From Cupriavidus pauculus (GTDB lineage Bacteria; Pseudomonadota; Gammaproteobacteria; Burkholderiales; Burkholderiaceae), in contig NZ_CP044067.1 of assembly GCF_008693385.1 (NCBI RefSeq), positions 1,116,001-1,180,000 on the forward strand: DNA of 64,000 bases, in the 5' to 3' direction. Positions 8,543 through 17,803 of this stretch are shown piece after piece (position 1 is the stretch's first letter; each line of letters begins with the position of its first letter). A program made the translations under genes and the position numbers. A model generated the notes under the pieces. It did not search any database, was not told the origin of the DNA, and saw nothing but the letters and a program-made list of their open reading frames with translations.

Positions 8543-9457
8543 ATGAGTTGGCAACTACCTTCACTGACCGCACTACGCACTTTCGAGGCCGCCGCGCGCC
8601 ACCTGAGTTTCACGCGCGCCGCGCAGGAGCTGAACCTGACGCAGAGCGCCGTCAGCCGTCAGATCCGCCAGACCGAGGAATACCTGGGCCTGATGCTGTT
8701 CCAGCGCGTGAAGAAGCGCCTTGTCCTCACCGAAGCGGGACGCAGCTATGTGGAAGATATCCGCGCGTCGCTCGAACAGATGCAGACGGCCACGGTGAAC
8801 CTGCTCGCGCACAAGGGCAAGGGCGGCATCATCCGGCTGGCCACGCCGCCCGCGTTCTGCGCGCGCTGGCTCATTCCGCGGCTGGCGGATTTCTCCACGC
8901 GCTTTCCCAATATCTTCGTCAATCTCTCCACGCGCGCGCATCCGTTCGACTTCCAGTCGGAGCCGCTCGACGCCGCCATCTATTACGGTGCGAACGACTG
9001 GCCCGGCACGGTCGTTACCGAACCGCTCGTGGGCGAGGAGTTACTCGTGGTGTGTTCGCAGGGTTACTACCACGCGCATCGCGAGCATCTGCAATCCCTC
9101 ACGCAGTTCGGACATCATGTGCTCCTGCAGCAGACGAGCCGCCAGACCTGCTGGCCGCAATGGATGCAGAGCCACGGCGTATCCGGCGTCAACGGCATTG
9201 CGGGGCCGCGTTTCGAGCATCTCTATATGGTGCTGCAGGCGGCCGTGGCCGGGCTGGGCCTGGGACTGCTGCCGCGTATCCTGATCGAGGACGAAGTGGC
9301 CACCGGGCGCCTCGTGGTGCCGTTTCCGGGAACCTTCGTCAGTGACGACGCCTACTGCCTCGTCTTTCCGGAGGCCAAGCGGAACGAGTCGCGGCTCGAG
9401 CTGTTCCGCGCATGGATCCACGAAGAAGCCCGCAAGCCGACCGCGCCATCGCCGTAG
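8543..9457 (+). CDS. LysR-family transcriptional regulator (GcvA-like)
   Basis: 304 residues. The N-terminal winged helix reads LTALRTFEAAARHLSFTRAA with recognition helix LTQSAVSRQIRQTEEYLG; an effector-binding domain follows from about residue 90. WPGTVVTEPLVGEELLVVCS resembles the GcvA subgroup. It lies between the first operon and the second Bug/CoA-transferase pair, all in the same direction, and probably responds to a pathway intermediate and controls one or both sets. It starts 18 bases after the DapA remnant. Confidence 0.93.
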   Translation: MSWQLPSLTALRTFEAAARHLSFTRAAQELNLTQSAVSRQIRQTEEYLGLMLFQRVKKRLVLTEAGRSYVEDIRASLEQMQTATVNLLAHKGKGGIIRLATPPAFCARWLIPRLADFSTRFPNIFVNLSTRAHPFDFQSEPLDAAIYYGANDWPGTVVTEPLVGEELLVVCSQGYYHAHREHLQSLTQFGHHVLLQQTSRQTCWPQWMQSHGVSGVNGIAGPRFEHLYMVLQAAVAGLGLGLLPRILIEDEVATGRLVVPFPGTFVSDDAYCLVFPEAKRNESRLELFRAWIHEEARKPTAPSP

Positions 9458-9569
9458 GCACGCCCCTTCCGCGCGCATGACGTGACAACTTTTTATCGCT
9501 TTCTACCCGCGTACCCCTGACACACAATGGGATCGCCACGACGATGGAAACGATAAAGAGGAGACACCC

Positions 9570-10544
9570 ATGCTGCAGAAGTTCACCGTCTTGATGGTCA
9601 TGCTCGGCGCGGCAATCGGCGTCACGCCCGCGGCGGCCGAGCCCACCTATCCCGACAAGCCCATCCGCCTCATCGTCCCGCAACCGCCCGGAGGGGCCAA
9701 CGACAACCTCGCGCGCATCGTGAGCGACCGGCTCTCGCCGCGCATCAAGCAGGCCGTGGTCGTCGATAACCGCCCCGGCGCGGGCATCACGGTCGGGACT
9801 TCCATCGCCGCAAAATCGCCAGCCGACGGGTACACGATGCTGATGGTCAATTCCATCATGTTCTCGGCGAGCCCGAGCCTGTACAAGAATATTCCGTACG
9901 ATCCGGTCGGCGACTTCCTGCCCGTCGCGAGCCTCGGCGTCGGCGCCTACGCGCTGGTGGTCGCCGAAAGTTTTCCGGCGCAGAACTTCGCCGACTTCGT
10001 AAAGCTGATGAAGGCCAATCCGGGCAAGTACAACTACTCGTCCTCGGGTATCGGCAGCACGCCGCATCTGATCACGGAGATGCTCAAGCGCGCGGCCGGA
10101 TTCGAGGCCACGCACGTGCCCTACAAGGGCGGCGGTCCCTCCATCGTCGCGTTGATGGGTGGCGAGATCTCGTTCACCGTCGAAAGCACATCGACGATCG
10201 AGCCGCACGTCCGGGCCGGCAAGCTGCGCGTACTGGCCGTGACGAGCAACCAGCGGCTCGCGACGTATCCCGACGTGCCGACCGTCGCGGAGAGCGGCAT
10301 TCCCGGATTCGAAGTGACCGCGCTTTATAGCCTTGCCGTACCCAAGGGCACGCCCCAGGCCGCCGTCGACAAGCTCGGCAAGGAGGTGGCGCTCGTGGTC
10401 TCGTCGCCGGAGGTCGGCAAGGCCTTCGACAAGCAGGGCGTCCAGGCGGTGAGCCTGCCCGCCGACCAGGTGCAGGCGCGCACGCGCTCCGAAGTCGCCA
10501 ACTGGTCCCGGATCGTCAGGGAAGCGAACATCAAGGCCGAATGA
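9570..10544 (+). CDS. Bug/TctC family periplasmic receptor, second copy
   Basis: 324 residues with a signal peptide ending near AAAEPTYPDK (about residue 24). The family start YPDKPIRLIVPQPPGGANDN, the NRPGAGITVG loop and HVPYKGGGPSIVALMGGE are all present. It has a good ribosome site (AAGAGGAGACACCC then ATG) and sits 28 bases before CoA-transferase copy 3, so the two are probably one operon. Periplasmic carboxylate capture is the expected role, with TctAB supplied from elsewhere. Confidence 0.92.
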   Translation: MLQKFTVLMVMLGAAIGVTPAAAEPTYPDKPIRLIVPQPPGGANDNLARIVSDRLSPRIKQAVVVDNRPGAGITVGTSIAAKSPADGYTMLMVNSIMFSASPSLYKNIPYDPVGDFLPVASLGVGAYALVVAESFPAQNFADFVKLMKANPGKYNYSSSGIGSTPHLITEMLKRAAGFEATHVPYKGGGPSIVALMGGEISFTVESTSTIEPHVRAGKLRVLAVTSNQRLATYPDVPTVAESGIPGFEVTALYSLAVPKGTPQAAVDKLGKEVALVVSSPEVGKAFDKQGVQAVSLPADQVQARTRSEVANWSRIVREANIKAE

Positions 10545-10572
10545 CCCTCACCCATCCCAAGGAGACAGAACG

Positions 10573-11730
10573 ATGCAGAAGACAGACAAGCCGCTGAGTG
10601 GTGTACGGGTTCTCGATTTCACGCGATTCTTTGCGGGGCCCTACTGCGCCCAGCTGCTTGGCGACCTCGGGGCGGATGTGGTCAAGGTCGAATCGCCGGA
10701 CGGCGGCGATCCGCTGCGCGAACAGGGGCCGCCCTATTTCAAGGACAACGGCATCACGTGGTACGCGACCAACCGCAACAAGCGGTCCATCGCGCTGGAC
10801 CTTCGCAGCGACGAAGGCAAGCAGACCGCGCGCGCGCTCTGCCTCAAGGCCGACGTGGTGCTGGAAAACTTCCGTCCCGACATCATGGGCCGCATGGGCC
10901 TGGACTACGAGGCGCTGGCGGCGGACGCGCCACGACTGATCTATGCGTCGATATCGGGATTCGGTCCCGATGGTCCGGACGCTGGGCTCGGCGCGTTCGA
11001 TCTCACGATCCAGGGTGTCGGCGGGTATATGAGCATCACGGGCTCCCGCGAAGGCGCGCCGGTCAAGCTCGGCACCTCCGCGTTCGATATGCTTGCAGGG
11101 ATGAATTGTCAGACCGCGATCATCGCCGCGCTGCTACAGCGGGAGCGAACGGGCCGGGGTCAGCGCGTCATGACCAGCCTGCTGGAGAGCGAGATCGCCT
11201 TTCTCGCCAACGCCGCGCTCGAGTATCTGATGACCGGACAGGAGCCCCAGAAATGGGGATCCGAACATGCGCAGCAGGTTCCCTACAAGGCCTTTCAGAC
11301 CGCAGACGGCTGGGCCGTCATCGGCGCGGGCTTCCAGGGGTTCTTCGAATCGTTCATGAAGATACTGGGTCTTTCGGAACTCGTTCAGGACGAACGCTTC
11401 GCCACGATGTCGGGACGCGTGGTGCACCGCGGCGAGCTCTACGCCATGCTCGACGCCGAGGTGCGCAAATGGCCGACCGCGGACATCATCGCGCGGCTCG
11501 AGGAAGCGGGCGTGCCCTGCGCGCCCGTCAACAATATGAGCCAGGTCTTCGCGAACCAGCAGGTCCGGCATCGCGGCATGCAACTGACGCTGAATCATCC
11601 GCGGTATGGCGAGGTGCCGACGCTCGGCCCCGCGATGCGCTACAGCGGCTTCGATATCACCGACGGCTGGACCGCGCCGCCCGAAGTCGGCGAGCACAGC
11701 GAAGCCGTCATGCGGGAATGGCTCGGCTGA
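10573..11730 (+). CDS. CaiB/BaiF family class III CoA transferase, copy 3
   Basis: 385 residues. It contains DFTRFFAGPYCAQLLGDLGA, VLENFRPDIMGRMGLDYEAL and the putative catalytic Asp172 in TSAFDMLAG. It is close to copy 1 in the second half (GSEHAQQVPYKAF occurs in both), so copies 1 and 3 look like paralogues of different age, copy 1 having lost the Asp. The 3' end overlaps the end of the convergent LysR gene by 23 bases. Together with the upstream Bug gene it forms a two-gene uptake and activation module. Confidence 0.92.
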   Translation: MQKTDKPLSGVRVLDFTRFFAGPYCAQLLGDLGADVVKVESPDGGDPLREQGPPYFKDNGITWYATNRNKRSIALDLRSDEGKQTARALCLKADVVLENFRPDIMGRMGLDYEALAADAPRLIYASISGFGPDGPDAGLGAFDLTIQGVGGYMSITGSREGAPVKLGTSAFDMLAGMNCQTAIIAALLQRERTGRGQRVMTSLLESEIAFLANAALEYLMTGQEPQKWGSEHAQQVPYKAFQTADGWAVIGAGFQGFFESFMKILGLSELVQDERFATMSGRVVHRGELYAMLDAEVRKWPTADIIARLEEAGVPCAPVNNMSQVFANQQVRHRGMQLTLNHPRYGEVPTLGPAMRYSGFDITDGWTAPPEVGEHSEAVMREWLG

Positions 11731-12631
11731 ACGCCGTCATCCGCGACAGCATCCACTTCCGCAAGGCATCGGCGGCCGGTGACAGTGGCCGCCCCGCGCG
11801 CACCAGCAGCTTGGCCTGTGCCGCCTGGAACATCGGATGATGGATCGGCCGCGCGACCAGCTCGCCTGACGCGAGCTCCCGGACGGCGGCGAACTCCGGG
11901 GCGAAGGTCACGCCCTTGCCCGCGCGCAGAAAACGCTTGAGGACCACGAGCGAGTTGGCGGTCAGCGCTGGCGCGATGCGCAGTTTCTCCGCATAGGCCA
12001 CGGCCTGGATCAGTTGCCCCAGGCCGTAGTCCTTGCTCATCAGCGCCAGCGGATGCGCCAGTATCTGGTCCAGCGACACCGGGCCCTTGCGCCGGGCGAG
12101 CGGGTGGGATGCGCCGACCAGCAGCTTCACCGGGTGCGATGCGCTGACGCGGCAGTGCGCATCCGCCGCGACGGGCGGGTTGTAGGCCAGGCCCACGTGC
12201 GCGATGTCGTCGATCACCTCCGCCACGACATCGCTGACCGACACCACGCTGACCACGACCTCGATCTTCGGATAGCGGTCAGAGAACGCGCCGAGCACAT
12301 CGTCCATCAGGCTATCGACGAAGCCCTCGCCGATCGCCAGGCGCACATGACCGCGTTCGAGCCCGCGCATCTGGTTGAGCTGGTCCTCCAGATGCTGCTT
12401 CTGCGTCTGGCACCCACGCCAGTATTCGAGCAGATGATGCGCTGCCTCCGTCGGCAGCATGCCGTGCGGCGCGCGTTCGAACAGCACGCTGCCCACCTCT
12501 TCCTCCAGCAGCCGGATCTGCCGCGTGATGACCGACGGCGCCGTATTGATGCGGTCGGCCGCGGCGCGGATAGAGCCCAGCGTCAGCACTTCATGAAAGT
12601 AACGCAGCCGCCGCTGGTTCACGTCGTTCAT
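11708..12631 (-). CDS. LysR-family transcriptional regulator, divergent from the M81 peptidase gene
   Basis: About 307 residues from ATG 12631 (MNDVNQRRLRYFHEV); a TTG nine codons upstream is in frame but is less likely. The HTH reads GSIRAAADRINTAPSVITRQ, and the C-terminal effector domain follows. It faces the M81 peptidase/D-cysteine desulfhydrase operon across about 115 bases containing a perfect palindrome (12651-12667), the normal layout for a LysR regulator and its target. Its tail overlaps CoA-transferase copy 3 convergently, so it probably belongs to the right-hand operon rather than to the CoA cluster. Confidence 0.92.
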   Translation of the reverse strand: MNDVNQRRLRYFHEVLTLGSIRAAADRINTAPSVITRQIRLLEEEVGSVLFERAPHGMLPTEAAHHLLEYWRGCQTQKQHLEDQLNQMRGLERGHVRLAIGEGFVDSLMDDVLGAFSDRYPKIEVVVSVVSVSDVVAEVIDDIAHVGLAYNPPVAADAHCRVSASHPVKLLVGASHPLARRKGPVSLDQILAHPLALMSKDYGLGQLIQAVAYAEKLRIAPALTANSLVVLKRFLRAGKGVTFAPEFAAVRELASGELVARPIHHPMFQAAQAKLLVRAGRPLSPAADALRKWMLSRMTAFSRAIPA

Positions 12632-12650
12632 TGCGCACCCCGATTCAGGC

Positions 12651-12667
12651 GTTGCCAAAATGGCAAC
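12651..12667. promoter_or_regulatory. Perfect palindrome between lysR and the M81 operon, probable LysR operator
   Basis: GTTGCC-AAAAT-GGCAAC, six-base arms with a five-base spacer, 20 bases upstream of the LysR ATG and about 80 upstream of the peptidase ATG. It fits the LysR-type pattern of an interrupted dyad beginning with T and ending with A. A second short palindrome (ACTTAAGT) follows near 12677. Function is inferred from position and symmetry. Confidence 0.6.
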
Positions 12668-12746
12668 TCTATTCGACTTAAGTTGCTATTTCAATCACCC
12701 CCTCCCGCCCCTACCATCCGAAATCGTTGTGAGTTCCCTGACTATC

Positions 12747-14270
12747 ATGCGGATTCTGATCGCTGGCTTCCAGCACGAGACCAACACCTTCGCGCCGAGC
12801 CGCGCCGACTACGACAACTTCGTGCGCGGCGAAGGCTTTCCCGCGATGTCGCGCGGCGACGCCATGCTCGCGCTGCGGGACGTGAACATTCCCGCGGGCG
12901 GCTTTATCGCGGAGGCGCAGGCACAGGGGCATGCGCTGCTGCCCGTCGTCTGGGCCGCCGCCAGCCCCTCCGCGCACGTCACGCGCGCGGCCTACGAGCG
13001 CATTGCGGGCGAGATCACCGATGCCGCCGCGCGCCTCGCGCCCGATGCGATCTACCTCGACCTCCATGGCGCGATGGTCGCCGAGCATATCGACGACGGC
13101 GAAGGCGAGTTGCTGTCGCGACTGCGCGAGATCGTGGGCCCGCGAGTCCCGATCGTCGCCTCGCTGGACCTCCATGCCAATGTCACCGAGCGCATGCTGG
13201 CGATGGCGGACGCGCTCGTCGCGTATCGCACGTATCCGCACGTCGATATGGCCGATACGGGGCGTGCCTGCGCACGGCTGCTATCGCGAATCGCCGGTGG
13301 CCAGCGGCTGGCCCGCATCTCGCGGCGCCTGCCGTTCCTGATTCCCGTCAACGCGATGTGCACACTGATGGCGCCGGCGAAGCAGATCTACGAACGTATC
13401 GCCGGCCTCGAAGCCACCACCCCGGTCGCCTCGATGTCTTTCACGCCGGGGTTTCCCGCGGCCGACTTTCCCGGCTGCGGCCCCGTGGTGTGGGGCTATG
13501 CCGAGGACGCGAACGTGGCCCGCGTTACCGTCGACGCGCTCTACGCAGCCGTCGCGGATGACGAAGGGGCATGGGCCATCGACCTCCTGTCGCCCGACGC
13601 CGCCGTGCGCGAGGCCATGCGGATTGCCGCGAACGCCGCGCGTCCGGTCGTGATCGCCGACACGCAGGACAACCCGTTTGGCGGCGCGGACGCGAACACC
13701 ACGGGCATGCTGCGCGCGCTGATCGACAACGGCGCCACCGACGCCGCGCTCGGCCTGCTCTACGACCCGGCCGTGGCGGCGCTCGCGCACGAGGCCGGCG
13801 TCGGTGCCACCATTACCTGCGCGCTCGGCGGCCACTCTGGCGTGGCCGGCGATGCGCCGCTCGAAGCGTCCTTCGAGGTCGCCTATCTGTCCGATGGCCG
13901 CTGTGTGTTCGAAGGCCCGATGATGACCGGTTCCAGGGTCGATGTCGGTCCCACCGCGTGTTTGCGCATCGGTGGCGCCGGCGGCATCAGCGTGGTGGTC
14001 TCCAGCGCCAAGACCTCGATGAACGATCGCAACCTGTTCCGCATGGCAGGCATCGAGCCGGAGCGCATGAAGATCCTCGTCAACAAGAGCTCGGTGCACT
14101 TCCGCGCCGACTTTGGTCCGATCGCGGAAGCGATCCTCGTGGCCAAGGCCCCGGGACCGATGGCCGCCGACCCGGCCGACCTCCCCTGGACATCGCTTGC
14201 CTGCGGCATGCGGCTCAAGCCGAATGGCGCCGCCTTCCGCGCAGCCCAATCTTCGCAAGGACCGCAATGA
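12747..14270 (+). CDS. M81 family metallopeptidase (MlrC / microcystinase C-like)
   Basis: About 507 residues from ATG 12747 (MRILIAGFQHETNTF); the open frame extends upstream through the operator region, which argues against the longer form. Conserved family segments are FQHETNTFAP, DLHGAMV, SLDLHANVT, RTYPHVDM and DNPFGGADANTTG, containing the probable Zn ligands Asp and His. MlrC cleaves linearised microcystin products; most homologues are uncharacterised and sit in amino acid or peptide catabolic loci. Its stop overlaps the ATG of the D-cysteine desulfhydrase gene (ATGA), so both are made together. The substrate may be a D-amino-acid-containing or beta-linked amide. Confidence 0.88.
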   Translation: MRILIAGFQHETNTFAPSRADYDNFVRGEGFPAMSRGDAMLALRDVNIPAGGFIAEAQAQGHALLPVVWAAASPSAHVTRAAYERIAGEITDAAARLAPDAIYLDLHGAMVAEHIDDGEGELLSRLREIVGPRVPIVASLDLHANVTERMLAMADALVAYRTYPHVDMADTGRACARLLSRIAGGQRLARISRRLPFLIPVNAMCTLMAPAKQIYERIAGLEATTPVASMSFTPGFPAADFPGCGPVVWGYAEDANVARVTVDALYAAVADDEGAWAIDLLSPDAAVREAMRIAANAARPVVIADTQDNPFGGADANTTGMLRALIDNGATDAALGLLYDPAVAALAHEAGVGATITCALGGHSGVAGDAPLEASFEVAYLSDGRCVFEGPMMTGSRVDVGPTACLRIGGAGGISVVVSSAKTSMNDRNLFRMAGIEPERMKILVNKSSVHFRADFGPIAEAILVAKAPGPMAADPADLPWTSLACGMRLKPNGAAFRAAQSSQGPQ

Positions 14271-15331
14271 ACTCTCCGTTCGATTCCCTCGACCGTATCG
14301 CCCGCGCACGCCTCCTCGACGGTCCCACGCCCATCCAGCGGCTGAACCGGCTGGAATCCGTACTTGGCAAGGACGTGGCCATCCACGTCAAGCGCGACGA
14401 CCTGATGAGCCTCGGCGCTGGCGGCAGCAAGCTCCGCAAGCTCGAGTTCCTGATGGGCGACGCCCTCGCGCAGGGGTGCGATGCGTTCGTGACCACCGGC
14501 GGCCTGCAGTCGAATCATGCACGCCTCAGCGCGGCCGCGTGCGCGCGGCTCGGCCTCAAGTGCGAAGTGGTACTCGCCCCGATGGTGCGCTACCACGGCG
14601 ACGGGTATCGCGACAATGGCAACGTATTGCTGGACAAGCTGCTGGGCGCGACCGTCCACGAGGTGCCCGAAGGTACCGATGCGCTGGCGTTCGCGCACGA
14701 GCGCGCGGCCGTGTTGCGTTCGCTCGGCTTCAAACCCTATGTGGCGGGGCTCGGCGGCTCGACGCCCGTCGGCGCGCTCGGCTATGTGTCCGGCGCGCGG
14801 GAATTGCTGGCACAGGAAGCGGAGCGCGGCGAGGCGTTCTCTCACATCGTGCTCCCGACCGGCAGTTGCGGGACGCACGCGGGCCTCTCCGTCGGGCTGG
14901 CGATGGCCAGCGCGCGGCCCCAACGGCTGCAGGCGTTCACGGTACTGAGCCCTCGCGACGTGGCGATGACAAAGACGCGCGAGTTGATCGGGCACCTGCA
15001 GGCACAGCTCGAGTTCGCATCGTCCGAGGCTGCCGACGCGGTGCGCATCGACGAAGGCCAGCTCGGCGACGACTACGGCATACCGACCGATGCCATGCGC
15101 GAGGCCGTGCGGCTGATGGCGCAGACAGAAGGGCTGCTGCTGGACCCCGTCTACAGCGGCAAGGCCTTCGCCGGACTGCTGCACGACATCCGGCACGGCG
15201 CCATTCCGCCAGGCAGTAGCGTGCTGTTCATCATGACCGGCGGCATGCCGGGCCTGTTCGCCTACCGGGAGGTGTTCGACGCCGATCAGGTGCGCCGCAC
15301 GTCGTCGTCGATGTTGTATCTCGATCGCTGA
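14267..15331 (+). CDS. D-cysteine desulfhydrase / ACC deaminase family PLP enzyme
   Basis: 354 residues from ATG 14267. The PLP-binding segment is GAGGSKLRKLEFLMGDAL, with Lys55 the likely Schiff-base residue. TTGGLQSNHARLSAA follows, as in D-cysteine desulfhydrase and 1-aminocyclopropane-1-carboxylate deaminase, then the glycine-rich LPTGSCGTHAGLSVG phosphate loop. Expected product is pyruvate, sulfide and ammonia from D-cysteine, or a related beta-elimination or deamination. ACC deaminase activity cannot be excluded from sequence alone. Coupled by ATGA to the M81 peptidase gene; convergent with metE 21 bases away. Confidence 0.85.
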   Translation: MNSPFDSLDRIARARLLDGPTPIQRLNRLESVLGKDVAIHVKRDDLMSLGAGGSKLRKLEFLMGDALAQGCDAFVTTGGLQSNHARLSAAACARLGLKCEVVLAPMVRYHGDGYRDNGNVLLDKLLGATVHEVPEGTDALAFAHERAAVLRSLGFKPYVAGLGGSTPVGALGYVSGARELLAQEAERGEAFSHIVLPTGSCGTHAGLSVGLAMASARPQRLQAFTVLSPRDVAMTKTRELIGHLQAQLEFASSEAADAVRIDEGQLGDDYGIPTDAMREAVRLMAQTEGLLLDPVYSGKAFAGLLHDIRHGAIPPGSSVLFIMTGGMPGLFAYREVFDADQVRRTSSSMLYLDR

Positions 15332-15352
15332 CGCGCGGCATCCCTGGGCCGG

Positions 15353-17644
15353 TCAGCCCCCGGCCCGCAGCGTCCGGGCCGCCGCCACCATGTTCGTCAG
15401 CGCCGGCAGTACCTCCGCCCACTGCCGCGTCTTGAGGCCGCAGTCCGGATTTACCCAGAGCCGCTCGCCGGGCACGCGCTCGGCCGCCTTGCGCATCAGT
15501 TGCACGATGTGTTCCTGCGACGGGATGTTCGGCGAATGGATGTCGTACACGCCCGGCCCGATCTCGTTCGGATACTTGAAGTCGTCGAACGCGTCGAGCA
15601 GCTCCATATCCGAGCGTGACGTCTCGATGGTGATCACGTCGGCGTCCATCTCGGCGATCGACGCGATGATGTCGTTGAACTCCGAGTAGCACATATGCGT
15701 GTGGATCTGCGTTTCGTCGCGCACGCCATTGGCCGTGATGCGGAACGATTCCACCGCCCAGTCCAGGTACGCCTTCCACTGCGCGCGGCGCAGCGGCAGG
15801 CCTTCGCGCAGCGCGGCCTCGTCGATCTGGATCACGTTGATGCCCGCGCGCTCGAGGTCGAGTACTTCCTCGCGGATGGCCAGCGCAAGCTGGTAGCACG
15901 ATACCGACCGCGGCTGGTCGTCGCGCACGAACGACCAGTTCAGGATCGTCACCGGGCCGGTGAGCATGCCCTTCATCGGCTTGCTCGTCAGCGACTGCGC
16001 ATACTGGATCCATCCCACGGTCATCGCCTTCGGACGGCTGATATCGCCGAACAGGATCGGTGGCTTGACGCAGCGCGAGCCATAGGACTGCACCCAGCCG
16101 AACTGGCTGAACGCGTAGCCTTCGAGCTGCTCCCCGAAGTACTCGACCATGTCGTTGCGTTCCGCTTCACCGTGCACCAGCACGTCGAGGCCCAGCGCTT
16201 CCTGCTCGCGCACGCTGCGGGCAATCTCCGCTTCCATTGCCGCCCGATAGCGCGCATCGTCGAGCGCGCCGGCCTTGTACTGGCTGCGCGCATGGCGAAT
16301 GGCCGCCGTCTGCGGGAACGAGCCGATGGTCGTGGTCGGGAACAGCGGTAGCTTCAGATGCGCGGCCTGCTTCGGTGCGCGGTCCGCATACGGGCGCTGG
16401 CGTTTGCCGAGCGCGGCGTCGATGGCGGCCACGGCGGCCTTGACCGCGGGGTTGTTCACACGCGGCGACTGGCGACGCGCGTCGATCGCGGCGCGGTTGG
16501 CCGACAGCGCGTCGGCCACGCTGTGCCGACCATGGCGCAGCGCGCCGGCCAGCACCCGCAGTTCGTCGAGCTTCTGCAGCGCGAATGCCAGCCACGATTT
16601 CACGTCGGCATCGAGCTTCTGCTCGCTGGCCAGATCCACCGGCACGTGCAGCAGCGAGCAGGACGGCGCGATCCACAGCCGGTCGCCGAGTTGCTTCGCC
16701 ACCGGCTCGAGCCAGTCCAGTACGGCGTTCAGGTCCGTCTTCCAGATATTGCGGCCGTTGATCACGCCGAGCGAGATCACGCGATCGGCCGGCAGGCCCG
16801 CGATCAGCGCGTCCACTTCGCCGCGCGCGTTGATGGCATCGAGGTGCACGCCCTGCACTGGCAGTTCGCATACCAGCGGCAGATTGTCGAGCAACTGGCC
16901 GAAGTAGGTTGCCAGCAGCAGCTTGACGCCAGCACCGTTCAGCGTGGCATAGGCCGTGCGGAACGCCGCGCACCATGCGTCGTCGAGTTCCGTGACGAGG
17001 ATGGGCTCGTCGATCTGCACCCATTCGACGCCCTGCGCGGCGAGCGTCGCCAGCAGTTCGACATAGGCGGGCAGCAGACGCGCCAGCAGCGCGAGCTTGT
17101 CCGAGTCATCCTTGGCCTTGCCCAGCGCCAGATAGGTCAACGGGCCCACGATCACGGGCTTGGCCTGCACACCGGCCGCGCGCGCTTCGGCCAGATGCTC
17201 GAGCAGGCGCGACGCATCGAGGCTGAACGTCGTGGCGGACGAAAACTCGGGCACGATGTAGTGATAGTTCGTGTCGAACCACTTGGTCATCTCGCCGGCG
17301 GCCACGCCGCCGCAGCATGCGGCATGCTCTTCCGCGGATTGCGCCGAGCGGCCGCGCGCCACGCGGAAGTAGTTGTCGAGCGCATCGCCATGAAAACCCT
17401 GCACGCGGTCCGGCAGGTTGCCGAGCGTAAAGCTCATATCGAGCATCTGGTCGTAGAACGCGAAATCGCCAACAGGTACGAGGTCCAGCCCCTTCTGGTC
17501 GTTCCAGTGCCGCCATCGCAGCGCGGCACCGACGCGCGTCAGTTCCTCGCGCGAGGATTCGCCCTTCCAGTAGGACTCGAGGGCAAACTTGAGCTCGCGC
17601 TTTGCGCCGATGCGCGGGAAGCCGAGGTTATGGGTCTTGGTCAT
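15353..17644 (-). CDS. metE: Cobalamin-independent methionine synthase
   Basis: 763 residues, full length for MetE. It transfers a methyl group from 5-methyltetrahydropteroyltri-L-glutamate to homocysteine in the cytoplasm. It opens with the usual [18 protein letters not shown]. The C-terminal barrel has the zinc ligands in [12 protein letters not shown] (His, Cys), [13 protein letters not shown] (Glu) and [11 protein letters not shown] (Cys). Both halves of the gene-duplicated barrel are intact. A palindromic MetR-like box lies about 85 bases upstream. No metR or metH is adjacent. Confidence 0.98.
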   Translation of the reverse strand: MTKTHNLGFPRIGAKRELKFALESYWKGESSREELTRVGAALRWRHWNDQKGLDLVPVGDFAFYDQMLDMSFTLGNLPDRVQGFHGDALDNYFRVARGRSAQSAEEHAACCGGVAAGEMTKWFDTNYHYIVPEFSSATTFSLDASRLLEHLAEARAAGVQAKPVIVGPLTYLALGKAKDDSDKLALLARLLPAYVELLATLAAQGVEWVQIDEPILVTELDDAWCAAFRTAYATLNGAGVKLLLATYFGQLLDNLPLVCELPVQGVHLDAINARGEVDALIAGLPADRVISLGVINGRNIWKTDLNAVLDWLEPVAKQLGDRLWIAPSCSLLHVPVDLASEQKLDADVKSWLAFALQKLDELRVLAGALRHGRHSVADALSANRAAIDARRQSPRVNNPAVKAAVAAIDAALGKRQRPYADRAPKQAAHLKLPLFPTTTIGSFPQTAAIRHARSQYKAGALDDARYRAAMEAEIARSVREQEALGLDVLVHGEAERNDMVEYFGEQLEGYAFSQFGWVQSYGSRCVKPPILFGDISRPKAMTVGWIQYAQSLTSKPMKGMLTGPVTILNWSFVRDDQPRSVSCYQLALAIREEVLDLERAGINVIQIDEAALREGLPLRRAQWKAYLDWAVESFRITANGVRDETQIHTHMCYSEFNDIIASIAEMDADVITIETSRSDMELLDAFDDFKYPNEIGPGVYDIHSPNIPSQEHIVQLMRKAAERVPGERLWVNPDCGLKTRQWAEVLPALTNMVAAARTLRAGG

Positions 17645-17724
17645 CGCAGGTCATTCCGTATTCAGGTCGATGCCCGATTCTAGAAATCACCGGCCATGAA
17701 GTAAAATGGTCATTTTTCAGAAAC

Positions 17725-17743
17725 GTATGAATCGCGTTCATAC
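17725..17743 (-). promoter_or_regulatory. MetR-like operator upstream of metE
   Basis: A perfect inverted repeat, GTATGAA-TCGCG-TTCATAC. Its core TGAA-N5-TTCA is the consensus half-site pair reported for the LysR-type activator MetR, which with homocysteine activates metE in enteric bacteria. The box lies 82-100 bases upstream of the metE ATG, a normal activator position. The regulator itself is not in the window. Confidence 0.65.
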
Positions 17744-17803
17744 GCATCGTCCGCACGCTATGCATCGGCACCGCCGCCGGGCACCTTGCCCGCTACAGGG
17801 GCT

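Noticed and set aside
13571..14266. Upstream extension of the D-cysteine desulfhydrase frame
   Set aside because: It is the shadow of the M81 gene; family sequence starts at ATG 14267.
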